Assembly: GCA_035651635.1 (NCBI GenBank)
Contig: DASRFK010000180.1
Span: forward strand, 1 to 17,748
DNA length: 17,748 bases
Origin: JANXQE01 sp035651635
Lineage (GTDB): Bacteria; Verrucomicrobiota; Verrucomicrobiia; Limisphaerales; UBA8199
Direction: 5' to 3'
The first letter of the stretch is position 1, and every line of letters begins with the position of its first letter. The notes beneath the pieces are model-generated. The model searched no databases. It saw only the letters and a list, made by a program, of their open reading frames with translations, and was not told where the DNA came from. Shown here one piece after another: positions 1 to 8,150 of this stretch. The position numbers were made by a program, and so were the translations under genes.

Positions 1-99
1 AGCCGAACGCCCGAAGGGAAGAAGGACCAGGAACGAAAGAAGGAAGAAGAGCTTTCAGCAGAAGTTCGGAAGAAAAACCCACCGGAAGAAAATACAATT

Positions 100-1602
100 T
101 CAAACCGGCGCCGTTACTGCATTTTCATTCCGCCGCTGACACTGCGGTGTTGTTTTGTTTTCCGTGGTGTCAGGGTTTGATATTGCCGCATTAGGAAACT
201 CAAAAATAAGGGGCGGCAGACCACTGGGAAGGGTCTGAGGCACTAGATTCCTGAAATGTTCCGGACCCGCATCTTTATCGAGTAGTCCTTCGGCAACGAA
301 ATCAACCAACCATTCGAACTCCTGGTCATTCAAGACAATTGGTGAAGCCAGGATTGGATCCAACCGCGCCAGCACTGGCTCATTCGGGCCGCTGCGCATC
401 GCCAGGTCGGAAGGCAAGCCTGCGCGAATTGGATCATACTTGCGTGCTGAAGTAAAGGCATCGAGATGATGACGCACCGCATCCTCGAGGCGCGTGAAGC
501 ACCCGTTATGGAAGAACGCAGGCTGTAATGCCACATTGCGTAAGGGAGAGGTCCGAAATTTGTAACGATCCTCCGGGCGATGCGTTACCTGCTCCAGCCC
601 AAAATCTTCGTCCTGGCCTGGCCCGTCGAAAACCACGTTCCCGATGATCGGGGCGATTTGTGGAACACCGATAACGTGCTGACGAAAGTCGCTGAACATT
701 TCATTGGCCGGTCCTGACACGGCGTGACATTCAACGCACCTGGCTTTGCCGAAAAAAAGCAATGCACCCTGCTTTTGGTTGTAGGTCAGGGCGCCTGGTA
801 TTCCGCGGGCGTACTGGTCGATTGGCGCGTCGGCTCGGGTCAGCCTAAACTCGAACTCGGCAATCGCTCTGCCAAACATTGGAAACGTAATGTCTGCGCC
901 CTGGCCAACCTCCGTGAAAACCTGGCCGAAAAGCTTCCGGTAGGCAGGAATGGCATTTAGCCGACGCAACACTTCCTGGCGAATGGCGTCATTATCGCCT
1001 GGGAAGTCAAAACCAGCGGCCTCGGTGCGTTCGGTCGGTGGAATAAATGCTTGGGCCATCAGCAAATGGGGAAGGTACGACAGCGATAAGCCTTCAGGAT
1101 CGGGGAATTGAAAACCCTCGCTGTTGTCGAATGGATTTCCTGAAAGCGAGGCAAAGCGCGAGTTCCACATGAGGTTTGAATAAAACGCTGTATTCATTAC
1201 TAGCGGCGCACGGCGCTGGTTGCGCGGCCCATCGCGATCGGGTCCGACAATTCCGTTATTATCAATGCCAATGGCGATCGACTGAGTGTCGCCGAAACCG
1301 CGAGTCGGTGAGTGGCACCCGGCACAAGTATTGTCATTGTGCAACCCCGTGACGGTGTCAAACCACAAAAGGCGGCCGACATTCGCTAGACCTGGATTCA
1401 GCGGCCGTCCTAACTTCCCTTCAAGGGAGGATTGCATCCGGCCAGTAAATCCGAGTTCGCTCAACCGAAGCTGCAACGCGACATCAAGTAGAACCGGATT
1501 CGAAGGTATGGCTGTAGCGACTTGGCAAAACGCAAGTGCCCCGAGCAGCACGGCCACGGTTGCGCGATTAGGCTGCATGAAATTCATATGGTCTATCCGC
1601 AT
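100..1602 (-). CDS. Di-heme cytochrome c peroxidase / MauG-like protein
   Basis: This 500-residue protein has two CxxCH heme-binding motifs, CAGCH at about residues 93-97 and CVECH at 289-293, which is the layout of the bacterial di-heme cytochrome c peroxidase/MauG family. The stretch around residues 350-380 (FRTSPLRNVALQPAFFHNG) is typical of the second domain of that family. The N-terminus has a hydrophobic segment ending in ATA near residue 31, so it is probably exported to the periplasm. Family members reduce hydrogen peroxide or oxidise a partner; the substrate here is unknown. Starts at 1602, 1587 or 1578 are all possible; none has a strong ribosome binding site, and the first ATG is inside a hairpin. 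It lies 57 nt downstream of the secreted-protein gene and may be co-transcribed with it. The family call is secure; the physiological role is not. Confidence 0.9.
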   Translation of the reverse strand: MRIDHMNFMQPNRATVAVLLGALAFCQVATAIPSNPVLLDVALQLRLSELGFTGRMQSSLEGKLGRPLNPGLANVGRLLWFDTVTGLHNDNTCAGCHSPTRGFGDTQSIAIGIDNNGIVGPDRDGPRNQRRAPLVMNTAFYSNLMWNSRFASLSGNPFDNSEGFQFPDPEGLSLSYLPHLLMAQAFIPPTERTEAAGFDFPGDNDAIRQEVLRRLNAIPAYRKLFGQVFTEVGQGADITFPMFGRAIAEFEFRLTRADAPIDQYARGIPGALTYNQKQGALLFFGKARCVECHAVSGPANEMFSDFRQHVIGVPQIAPIIGNVVFDGPGQDEDFGLEQVTHRPEDRYKFRTSPLRNVALQPAFFHNGCFTRLEDAVRHHLDAFTSARKYDPIRAGLPSDLAMRSGPNEPVLARLDPILASPIVLNDQEFEWLVDFVAEGLLDKDAGPEHFRNLVPQTLPSGLPPLIFEFPNAAISNPDTTENKTTPQCQRRNENAVTAPV

Positions 1603-1648
1603 AACTGGCGTCCACGATGCTTATAACGAGAGGACGCCAGTCATGCGG
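1597..1648 (-). repeat. 17-bp inverted repeat over the peroxidase start codon
   Basis: The arms at 1597-1613 and 1632-1648 are reverse complements at 16 of 17 positions, separated by 18 nt. The single mismatch becomes a G-U pair when the minus strand is read as RNA, so the mRNA can form an unbroken 17-bp stem. The stem contains the first possible start codon of the peroxidase gene. There is no U tract after it, so it is not a standard terminator. It could control translation of the peroxidase or stabilise the upstream message; both are inferences. Confidence 0.7.
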
Positions 1649-1659
1649 ACGCTCACGGA

Positions 1660-2139
1660 TTAGATTGGATCACAATCAACGTCCCCATTAGGTTTGAAAT
1701 CGACTACGACATTCCCGTTGGTATCGGTGTAGATCTGGACGATAAAGCTGACCCGCAAAGTCCCGGCTGCGCCTTCGAGGTTAAAATGATCGGTCACCGT
1801 CACTCGAATCGGGCTGGCGGCCAGGAGGGCACTCACATGATTCTCATAATTGAAGCCAAACGTGTTGCCCTGGGCGTCGGTCGCGCCGCCGAAGACCGCA
1901 GTTTCCAGCACCAGGTGGTTAACGCCCTTGACTACATTGTTATGCACAATGATGTGCGAAACGCCGACCAAATCTAATGGCCAAGTTACTTGTGGACAGG
2001 TGCCCGCACCTCCGCTGGGTCCGACTATCTCGTTGATCGGAACCCAAACGTCAGTTGTTTGCTGCGCTACGGCGGTGAGACTCGTCAGTGTTAACGAGGC
2101 GGCGCTGAGACTAGCCAGCACTGCTTGGTTGATTTTCAT
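1660..2139 (-). CDS. Small secreted protein of unknown function
   Basis: This is a 159-residue protein that I do not recognise. It begins with a clear Sec signal peptide: a lysine near the N-terminus, a hydrophobic core, and AVA followed by QQ at about residues 23-27. The mature part is rich in Val, Thr, Asn and Gly in alternating patterns that suggest a beta-sandwich. Cysteines at residues 48 and 156 could form a disulfide outside the cytoplasm. It is followed by the peroxidase gene on the same strand, so a shared role in the cell envelope is possible but unproven. The ATG at 2139 is the only start consistent with the signal peptide; the ribosome binding site is weak. Confidence 0.75.
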   Translation of the reverse strand: MKINQAVLASLSAASLTLTSLTAVAQQTTDVWVPINEIVGPSGGAGTCPQVTWPLDLVGVSHIIVHNNVVKGVNHLVLETAVFGGATDAQGNTFGFNYENHVSALLAASPIRVTVTDHFNLEGAAGTLRVSFIVQIYTDTNGNVVVDFKPNGDVDCDPI

Positions 2140-2271
2140 ATCTTGATATCGATTTTTGGTGTTTGTTTGTTCCTGCGATCGTCACCTTTGACACGGTGGC
2201 GAAATCTTTGTAGATCAAGGGCGTTCGGATGGGAGTGTGCACCCGTTAGATGACTTAACTGGCAAAGGTTT

Positions 2272-3081
2272 CTATCGGCCGAGGTCGGGGATGCTGACGG
2301 ATTTTAATCTGTACAGGTCCTGGTGATCTGCTGATCCCGTGACTGTTTGATTCTTCATTCCACCAGTTTTGGCGGCTTTCCAGCGCCAATGCTCTGCGTG
2401 TCCGTCTGCAAAAGAAAGATTAGCTCCCTCATCGTGACGTTGTGCGGGAATATCCAGCCACTGGTCCACATACCCGTATTTGTCGGCGCCGATAACGATT
2501 GAACCGTCATCAATACTGTCTTCGTGCTCGTCCATAACCACGAAGATTTGGGAGGGGGGCGGCCAAGACAGTTGTGACGTTTTGGTTTTATCTTCCGGGG
2601 TTCCGATGGGATTCTCAGCGCCCGAACCAGCCTCGACGCTGCCGTTGAGCCACCAGTTCATCGAATAGCTCCGAGTCCGGGTGGTGCCCGGCTGGCGCCT
2701 CACGGTCGATCGGTCCGCCGGGCAACGATACGGACCGACGCCGCCGACGTATCTGAAGAGAACGCCGGCCTGGATATTAGACACCGAGAGATCTACGACT
2801 GGGTTGCCGACGACCCAGCAGCCAATCGAAGCGCTCTGACCATAATCGCCAGGCAACATGCTGGGTGGCAACAGATCATTGTTGTCGAGCGTGTATTCAT
2901 GCCAAGCCAGCTGAAGCTGCTTCAAGTTACTGATGCAAGCGATGGATTGGCCCTTGCTTTTGGCCTTGGCAAGGGCCGGGATGAGCATGCTGGCGAGGAT
3001 GGCGATAATTGCGATGACCACCAGAAGCTCAATCAGGGTGAAGGCGGTGCTCTGTTTTTTGTTAGCGCTGTTGAGTTTCAT
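2272..3081 (-). CDS. Prepilin-type N-terminal cleavage/methylation domain protein (pseudopilin-like)
   Basis: The protein (269 residues from the chosen start) opens with a type IV pilin/type II secretion leader: short basic segment, then A|FTLIE at residues 13-18 with the conserved glutamate at position 5 of the mature protein, then a long hydrophobic helix. The cleavage position has Ala instead of the usual Gly. Near the C-terminus is ANLSFADGHAE, a motif of the large pseudopilin-like families of Planctomycetota and Verrucomicrobiota (DUF1559-like). These are thought to be membrane-anchored envelope proteins; the precise role is unknown. The frame is open upstream to 3183, but that part overlaps the kinase gene and would place 34 extra residues before the leader, so I chose the ATG at 3081. 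This start is 4 nt after the kinase stop codon, which suggests translational coupling. Confidence 0.88.
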   Translation of the reverse strand: MKLNSANKKQSTAFTLIELLVVIAIIAILASMLIPALAKAKSKGQSIACISNLKQLQLAWHEYTLDNNDLLPPSMLPGDYGQSASIGCWVVGNPVVDLSVSNIQAGVLFRYVGGVGPYRCPADRSTVRRQPGTTRTRSYSMNWWLNGSVEAGSGAENPIGTPEDKTKTSQLSWPPPSQIFVVMDEHEDSIDDGSIVIGADKYGYVDQWLDIPAQRHDEGANLSFADGHAEHWRWKAAKTGGMKNQTVTGSADHQDLYRLKSVSIPDLGR

Positions 3082-3085
3082 ATGC

Positions 3086-6000
3086 TTATTGGTTTCGGCT
3101 TCTTGCGATTCGATCAAATGAGGGGGCAGTCCAAAGGCGAACTGTGCCGTCGGCCGAAGAGGTTGCCAGGAGTGTATCGTCACTGTTAACGGCTAGCCCC
3201 GAAATGGGTGCCGAGTGAGCGTTATATTTCAATGCCAGGCTGCGGGTGGCCACGTTCCAGAACAGCAGTCCGTCTTCGCTGACGCTGATCAGAGATTTAC
3301 CATCACGCGAAAAGACCAAGGATGCGCATCCGTATCCCTCCAGCCGTGATGCCTCGTGCCTCTGAAGATCATGAATGGTGATGAGTCCGCTGGAGGCGAG
3401 TAAGGAATCATCTCTCGAAAAGGCCAGTGCCCAAACCTCATAACCTTCGCCGTTGAACGCGTAGAGAAGGCGCTGTTCCGCCCAATCCCAAACCTTCACG
3501 CTTCCATCGAAGTAGCCAACCGCCAACTGTTGCCCGGTATGGGAAAACCTGGCAGTGGTTGCCTGCCGGCCGGCTTCTTTCAGTCGCTCCAGCTTGAGGC
3601 CCGAGTTCACATCCCAGAACGCAAGGGTGGTGGTACGCTGAGGCCCGCTAGGCATCCAGCCGGCGACTGCCAGGACCCGCCCATCCGGCGAAAATGTCGG
3701 CATGGTGCTTTCAAAATCATTGGTAAAAATCCTGGCCACGCTTAACGAGGCCAGGTTCCATAAGCGCACCGTTTTGTCCTCGCTTGCGGTAGCGCACCAC
3801 CTTCCATCTGGAGAGAAGGCAACACCCTGGACAGCAGCCGAGTGCCCGCCAAAATTGGTGATCCATTGCCGGGAGCTCAGATTGAAGAGCGCCGCGCGAT
3901 TTTGATGATAGTCTGCTGCCAGCAGCAAACGATCGTCCGCTGAAATGGCTACTGTGGTGATCCAATGCTCTGCTTTCATCAGGAGGTTCTCATCGGCCGG
4001 AGTCTGGAGATCCCAGATTCGAACAGTCTTGTCAGGACCACCTGTGAAGATCGTTTCTCCATCGGGCGCAAACGTCATGGCGGAGATATTCGCGCCGTGC
4101 CCGCGGCGGATAACTGGCGGCCGTTCCGGCTCGTTCAAATTCCAGATTCGGAGCAAACTGTCGCTGCCGCCGACGGCGAACGTGCGGCCATCCGGTGAGA
4201 AGGCGAGCGTACCCGCGTCAACAGTGAAGGTATGGAGCCGGGAGCGAGTAGGAAAATCCCAGAGTATGACGGTACCGTCGTAGCCGCGAGTGGCCAGTGT
4301 GCGGCCATTCGGTGAGAAAACCGCGCCTACGACCCAACCGCCATGAGCCGGGGGGATGCCAGGCAACCGAATGCCGGTGTGCGCACCCCAGAATAGCGCG
4401 TTACCGCCCTCCTGGCTGCCCCCGGAAATCAGCGTTTGTCCGTCTGAAGAAAACAGGACGGTTCGGCTGGGGTGTGGAAGTTGACGTCGCCAAAGATTCG
4501 TATAGGCGTGGCAGTCCCATACTTCGATTCCGCCGGTTTCGCTCGCCCACGCCAGGAGGTCGCCCTGAGGACTGAACGCCAAAGCATTTATCTGTGGCCC
4601 CACACTTGCCAGTTCTGCCAAAACTTTCCGGGAGGAGAGTTCCCACAGGCGGATGTGCGGGTCATCCGTGCCTCCGGTCGCGATGATATCAGGAATGGCT
4701 GCGCAGGCAGCGACCGTGCTGACGTGTCCCGCATGAGACAATTGTCCTTTTTGGCGGTAGTCTTTTGCGTCCAACAGCCAAACGTTTGTTCCAGCGCCGA
4801 CCAAAAGCGTTGTCTTATCCGAACTGAACGCGAGGCAGCCCACGTCCCCGGGGACATTCAAAGTAAGCAGGCTTTGGTCCCGACACAGATTGGCTAGGAA
4901 CCGCCACTCCACTCCTCGCAAGTCTCTGCCGCCAGGGGGTGGGACGTATGAGCGCAGCAGTCTTCGTGCGCGGGGGAGCTTGCCGTCTTCATAAGCCTGA
5001 TGCACCACGTTCATATCGGCTGTATAAGCTCGAAGCTCGGCCTGTCGCCGCTGCCCATTGATGCGGAAAGCGGCAAGAGGTCCGCCGATAGCCACCGTCA
5101 GCAACAAAAGCAAAGTGGCCGCCGCCAGGGTTGCCACCGTAGCATTTTTCCGACACCAACGCCAAACGCGCTCCGGTTGAGTCGCCGGTCGAACATGAAT
5201 GGGCTCATCGTCAAGGAAACGCGCCAATTCCTCGGCAAGCTCCCTTGCGGTGGCATACCGTCGAGTGGACTGTTTTTCCAGACACTTTAGACAAATCGTT
5301 TCGAGATCGATCGGGACGGACGGATTAAGCCGCCGGGGCGGTACCGGCTCGTCCTGCACCACCTGGTGGAGGACCGCGGCAATGTCATCCCCCATGAACG
5401 GGGGACGACCGGTAACCGCGTGATATAGAATCGCACCCAATGAATAAACATCGCTGGCGAATGAAACCTTGCCCCTTGGCTCTGCTGGTTTGACGTACTG
5501 CCCAGCGGCGACTTCGGGATCAGAACTCGGGCATTCCTGAAGACGGCTGCCTCGGATTTGCTCAGGCGGAATGTAATTCGGCGAACCCAAGGTCTGGCCG
5601 GTAAGAGTCAGCTGCGTGTCAGAACGGAGGTTCTTGGCCAGCCCAAAATCGGTAACGCGGGGCTGGTCCTCAGCGGCATCGAGCAGAATGTTTGAAGGTT
5701 TGAGATCGCGATGGATGATGCCGTGCTCATGGGCATGCGCCACCGCCAAAGCCACCTGCCGGACCAGTGTTGCGGCACGCCTCGCAGAAATAGGACCGTC
5801 GCGCAGCACTCGGGCGAGGCTCGATCCTGCGACGTAATCCATCGCAATGAAGTGCTGGCCGTCTTGCAGGCCGACTTCGTGAATGGCGACGATATTCGGA
5901 TGACGCAGACTTCCAGCGGCTACTGCCTCCGCGCGCAGGCGCAACGCCGCGTCTTTGCCGCCCAACCCTCCAAAGGGCAGTAACTTGATCGCGACTACTC

Positions 6001-6235
6001 GATCCAGGCTCGCCTGGCGCGCCCGATAAACCACCCCCATTCCGCCGCGGCCGACTTCTTCGAGGAGTTCGTAGTCGCCCAGCCGGGCCAGCCCTGACGC
6101 ATCGGGGATATCCCTGGATACATCGTCAGAGCCGGGGGAGATCCCGGCCTCCAGCAGACAACGCGGACAAAAACCACCGGTCAGCGGTGTGCCACAGGCA
6201 GCACAGGCAGAGTTAGGTGTCATGATAACCAGCAT
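3086..6235 (-). CDS. Zinc-ribbon Ser/Thr protein kinase with C-terminal WD40 repeats
   Basis: This 1049-residue protein is a membrane-anchored Hanks-type (eukaryotic-like) kinase. Residues 11-26 hold a zinc ribbon (CAAC...CPRC). The kinase domain spans about 55-345 with the glycine loop VGRGGMGVVY at 61-70, lysine in VAIK at 84, HRDLKPSN at 175-182, DFG at 196-198 and PPE at 223-225, so all catalytic residues are present. A single transmembrane helix lies at about 367-389. The rest, from about 450, is WD40 repeats; I count about fourteen WD-like strand ends (for example IRLWEL, VILWDF, VRIWDL, VKVWDW), enough for two seven-bladed propellers. The propellers would be outside the cytoplasm or in the periplasm and may bind a ligand or protein. 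It probably shares a transcript with the pseudopilin gene after it. Start could be Met1 or Met5; the difference does not affect the domains. Confidence 0.95.
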   Translation of the reverse strand: MLVIMTPNSACAACGTPLTGGFCPRCLLEAGISPGSDDVSRDIPDASGLARLGDYELLEEVGRGGMGVVYRARQASLDRVVAIKLLPFGGLGGKDAALRLRAEAVAAGSLRHPNIVAIHEVGLQDGQHFIAMDYVAGSSLARVLRDGPISARRAATLVRQVALAVAHAHEHGIIHRDLKPSNILLDAAEDQPRVTDFGLAKNLRSDTQLTLTGQTLGSPNYIPPEQIRGSRLQECPSSDPEVAAGQYVKPAEPRGKVSFASDVYSLGAILYHAVTGRPPFMGDDIAAVLHQVVQDEPVPPRRLNPSVPIDLETICLKCLEKQSTRRYATARELAEELARFLDDEPIHVRPATQPERVWRWCRKNATVATLAAATLLLLLTVAIGGPLAAFRINGQRRQAELRAYTADMNVVHQAYEDGKLPRARRLLRSYVPPPGGRDLRGVEWRFLANLCRDQSLLTLNVPGDVGCLAFSSDKTTLLVGAGTNVWLLDAKDYRQKGQLSHAGHVSTVAACAAIPDIIATGGTDDPHIRLWELSSRKVLAELASVGPQINALAFSPQGDLLAWASETGGIEVWDCHAYTNLWRRQLPHPSRTVLFSSDGQTLISGGSQEGGNALFWGAHTGIRLPGIPPAHGGWVVGAVFSPNGRTLATRGYDGTVILWDFPTRSRLHTFTVDAGTLAFSPDGRTFAVGGSDSLLRIWNLNEPERPPVIRRGHGANISAMTFAPDGETIFTGGPDKTVRIWDLQTPADENLLMKAEHWITTVAISADDRLLLAADYHQNRAALFNLSSRQWITNFGGHSAAVQGVAFSPDGRWCATASEDKTVRLWNLASLSVARIFTNDFESTMPTFSPDGRVLAVAGWMPSGPQRTTTLAFWDVNSGLKLERLKEAGRQATTARFSHTGQQLAVGYFDGSVKVWDWAEQRLLYAFNGEGYEVWALAFSRDDSLLASSGLITIHDLQRHEASRLEGYGCASLVFSRDGKSLISVSEDGLLFWNVATRSLALKYNAHSAPISGLAVNSDDTLLATSSADGTVRLWTAPSFDRIARSRNQ

Positions 6236-6276
6236 AACGTAAAGTCTCTATAGGCTGTAGAAGAATTCCTCCGGCG

Positions 6277-6287
6277 TTGTGACACAA
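6277..6287. promoter_or_regulatory. Perfect palindrome in the kinase leader
   Basis: TTGTGACACAA has 5-bp arms around a central base and lies about 40 nt before the kinase start. It could be an operator for a dimeric regulator. No promoter hexamers are convincing beside it, so the assignment is weak. Confidence 0.2.
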
Positions 6288-6288
6288 A

Positions 6289-6318
6289 AAATTCCGCAGA
6301 AAATACTGCTGGGAATTT
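6289..6318 (-). terminator. Terminator-like hairpin upstream of the kinase gene
   Basis: On the minus strand AAATTCC...GGAATTT (7 bp) and an inner GCAG/CTGC (4 bp, with a 2-nt bulge) enclose a 6-nt loop. The 3' arm runs into a stretch of six T. This fits a Rho-independent terminator for transcription arriving from higher coordinates. It is only about 53 nt before the kinase start, so it could also act as a leader attenuator. Confidence 0.45.
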
Positions 6319-6896
6319 GACTACACGGCTAGGGGTCCTTTTGACTGCTCGAGGGCTTCAGCAGGCAATAATCCCTGTAAACGGTGCCCCAAATTTCTGA
6401 ACCGATCCAGGGCCCAAAAGCGTGCGCTGACGGACGCCGTGGGCGTGGAGGATGCCGCGGAACAAAACGTGCCGTCACGACCAACACCGTTTTTCGAAAT
6501 CAGTTCAGTTCCCGCCAGACATTGTCGCCGTATTTGCCTCCTTGCCGACCGTAACCTGCCAAAGCAAACCGGTGACGACATTTCGTCTGTAACGCGGGCT
6601 CCGGCTGCGAGCTTCACGGTTGCCAGCCAGCAGCGAGAGGCTTCCAAAAACATGGTGTTCCGTAAGGCTGGGTCCGGTCTATCCCACACTATCGTTCCGC
6701 CTTCTCATCTCCATGCTTTTCGTCCGGTGCCTTAGGAGGTGTTCCTTTCACATAATAGAAGGTAGAACCCGAAATCTGTCGCGGCAGAAGAATTAGTACC
6801 CGCGAGAATAACGGCGCGGCGAAAGGCTAGAAAGGAAAAACAGGGCGAGCGCCGGTGTTGATCGCGTGAAGAAAGGCGGCGCGCTTGATTGGGTCG
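6319..6896. other. Gap with no assignable gene
   Basis: This stretch of about 580 nt has overlapping open frames on both strands, the longest being 6321-6689 on the minus strand (122 codons). None shows a domain, signal or motif I recognise, and several frames on both strands are open at once, as expected in GC-rich non-coding DNA. The minus frame ends 3 nt before the terminator-like hairpin, which is the only hint that it might be real. I regard it as unassigned. Confidence 0.4.
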
Positions 6897-7253
6897 CTAC
6901 CAGTTGAGGTTCACAGCGTGGCAGTTGGGGCACTCGGATTGGCCCAATGTAGTGATGGGGTGTCGGCAGATGCGGCAAGTCCCGAACGGATTAGTGACAT
7001 GTTTGATGGCCGTGATGGGATCGTCGGAATCCAGCGGGCTTTTTGTTATGCGCAGGGGATGAAAGATTTTGGTGAAGATGGAGGTGGCAGGGCGTTTCCA
7101 GCTCGAGGTGTAGAGGTGAGCCGCCGCGCCGAAGAGATGACCACCGCGGACCAAAGCGGCGACTTCGCTGAGGATTTCGGGGGGAAGGTCGGGAAGGCCG
7201 AAGCTGGCCCCGCAGTGGCGGCACTTCACCTTTGTGATCGTTATCCGGGACAC
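6897..7253 (-). CDS. Small protein with three CxxC pairs (zinc-binding, unknown function)
   Basis: This 118-residue protein has CRHC at residues 11-14, CRIC at 93-96 and CPNC at 108-111. The last two pairs, about 11 residues apart, form a classic zinc ribbon; the first pair resembles one half of another zinc knuckle. The middle is helical and has no recognisable domain. The only start codon after the upstream stop is GTG at 7253, and it lacks a clear ribosome binding site. The spaced cysteines are the main reason for believing the frame is real. Neighbours give no clue to function. Confidence 0.6.
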   Translation of the reverse strand: MSRITITKVKCRHCGASFGLPDLPPEILSEVAALVRGGHLFGAAAHLYTSSWKRPATSIFTKIFHPLRITKSPLDSDDPITAIKHVTNPFGTCRICRHPITTLGQSECPNCHAVNLNW

Positions 7254-7375
7254 GCCAGCAGCACGATAGACCCGAAGCCTTGGGCTGACAACAGTATCGG
7301 CAAGGTGAGCAAGGTGACGCGGATGAACGGCAGCGCTTAGCTCGGGTCAAATCTGCATGTATGGGAAGTTTCTAG

Positions 7376-7910
7376 CTAGTGACGCTGGGGGTCTCCTTTG
7401 CTCGCTATCGTGCTCCCAGGAAACCGCAGGTCCGATTTCTCTTTTACGCAGAGGGACGACTGCTGTAGCGCTGTAGCGGTGGAAGCCTTGGCCAGGATAT
7501 AAATCCGGCTGTCCCTTCCACTCAGGAACTCTGCCTTCGCTCCATCAAGGTTTAACCGTTTGTCGGTTTGCGCCGCGAACTTTTTTGCTTTTTCCAGGGT
7601 GTTTCGCCGCGGTGTTTTTCGGACACTCCCCTCGTAGTAAGGAATGACGAAGGAATCGCAGAACTTGATTTCAGGTAGCTGAGGTGCCCTCGACTGGTTG
7701 TTTGAAGATTTTACGACTGTTCTGCGACTTGAAAATGGAGACGGTCACCGAGCCCGACTTTTCCTCGCCGACTTTGTTCCCTTCGTGCCCGTTCTGGCCA
7801 TTGCCGTCCACCCCTCGTTTTAGTGTTTTGGAGTGCCGGTTCAATGAGCGGCCCTCACTTTCTTCGAAAAAAATGAGGGCAACTCCGCACCGGGATGCAC
7901 GAGGGCGCAA
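7376..7910 (-). pseudogene. Frameshifted remnant resembling an integrase N-terminal region
   Basis: Two minus-strand frames together read like one protein. The first (7910 to a stop at 7671) ends with SVTVSIFKSQNSRKIF and a short tail. The second, shifted by one base, picks up just before that stop with EIKFCDSFVIPYYEGSVRK, then TLEKAKKFAAQTDKRLN, then a FLSGRDSRIY segment, and stops at 7376. The pattern of a GSVTV-type strand, a YYEG strand with basic residues, a helix of the form A(K/E)xxA and a short ending resembles, from memory, the start of tyrosine-recombinase-like proteins common in Verrucomicrobiota genomes. No catalytic domain follows, so this is truncated as well as frameshifted. 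The family assignment needs a profile search. Confidence 0.4.
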
Positions 7911-8150
7911 CCGCAGAGAACCTCCGGCCGAGAAGCCGGCGCCGGGTCAGGAATCAGACTCCCGGAGGGGAATATCTGTTGCCAGCTTGTTGCCAGCGAG
8001 GGGAAGGGTTGAGGAGTGACTTTTTTTCTGCCGTTCTGGATAAACCTCGCGATAATTTTAAATACTATTCAGCAAATCCTGGCTTAAGCTACCCCGCCGC
8101 AGACGCACCGACAACGGCTGGTTGAGCGGTCCTGGTCACTCAAGAGGGCC

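Noticed and set aside
3082..3183. Upstream start for the pseudopilin gene
   Set aside because: It would overlap the kinase gene and put 34 non-leader residues before the prepilin cleavage site.
6321..6689. 122-codon minus-strand open frame upstream of the kinase
   Set aside because: No domain, signal or ribosome binding site was seen, and frames on both strands are open over the same bases. The nearby hairpin is the only support.
7684..8125. Plus-strand open frames between 7684 and 8125
   Set aside because: They are low-complexity, Arg/Pro/Ser-rich translations; the first lies opposite the better-supported integrase-like remnant and neither has a recognisable motif.
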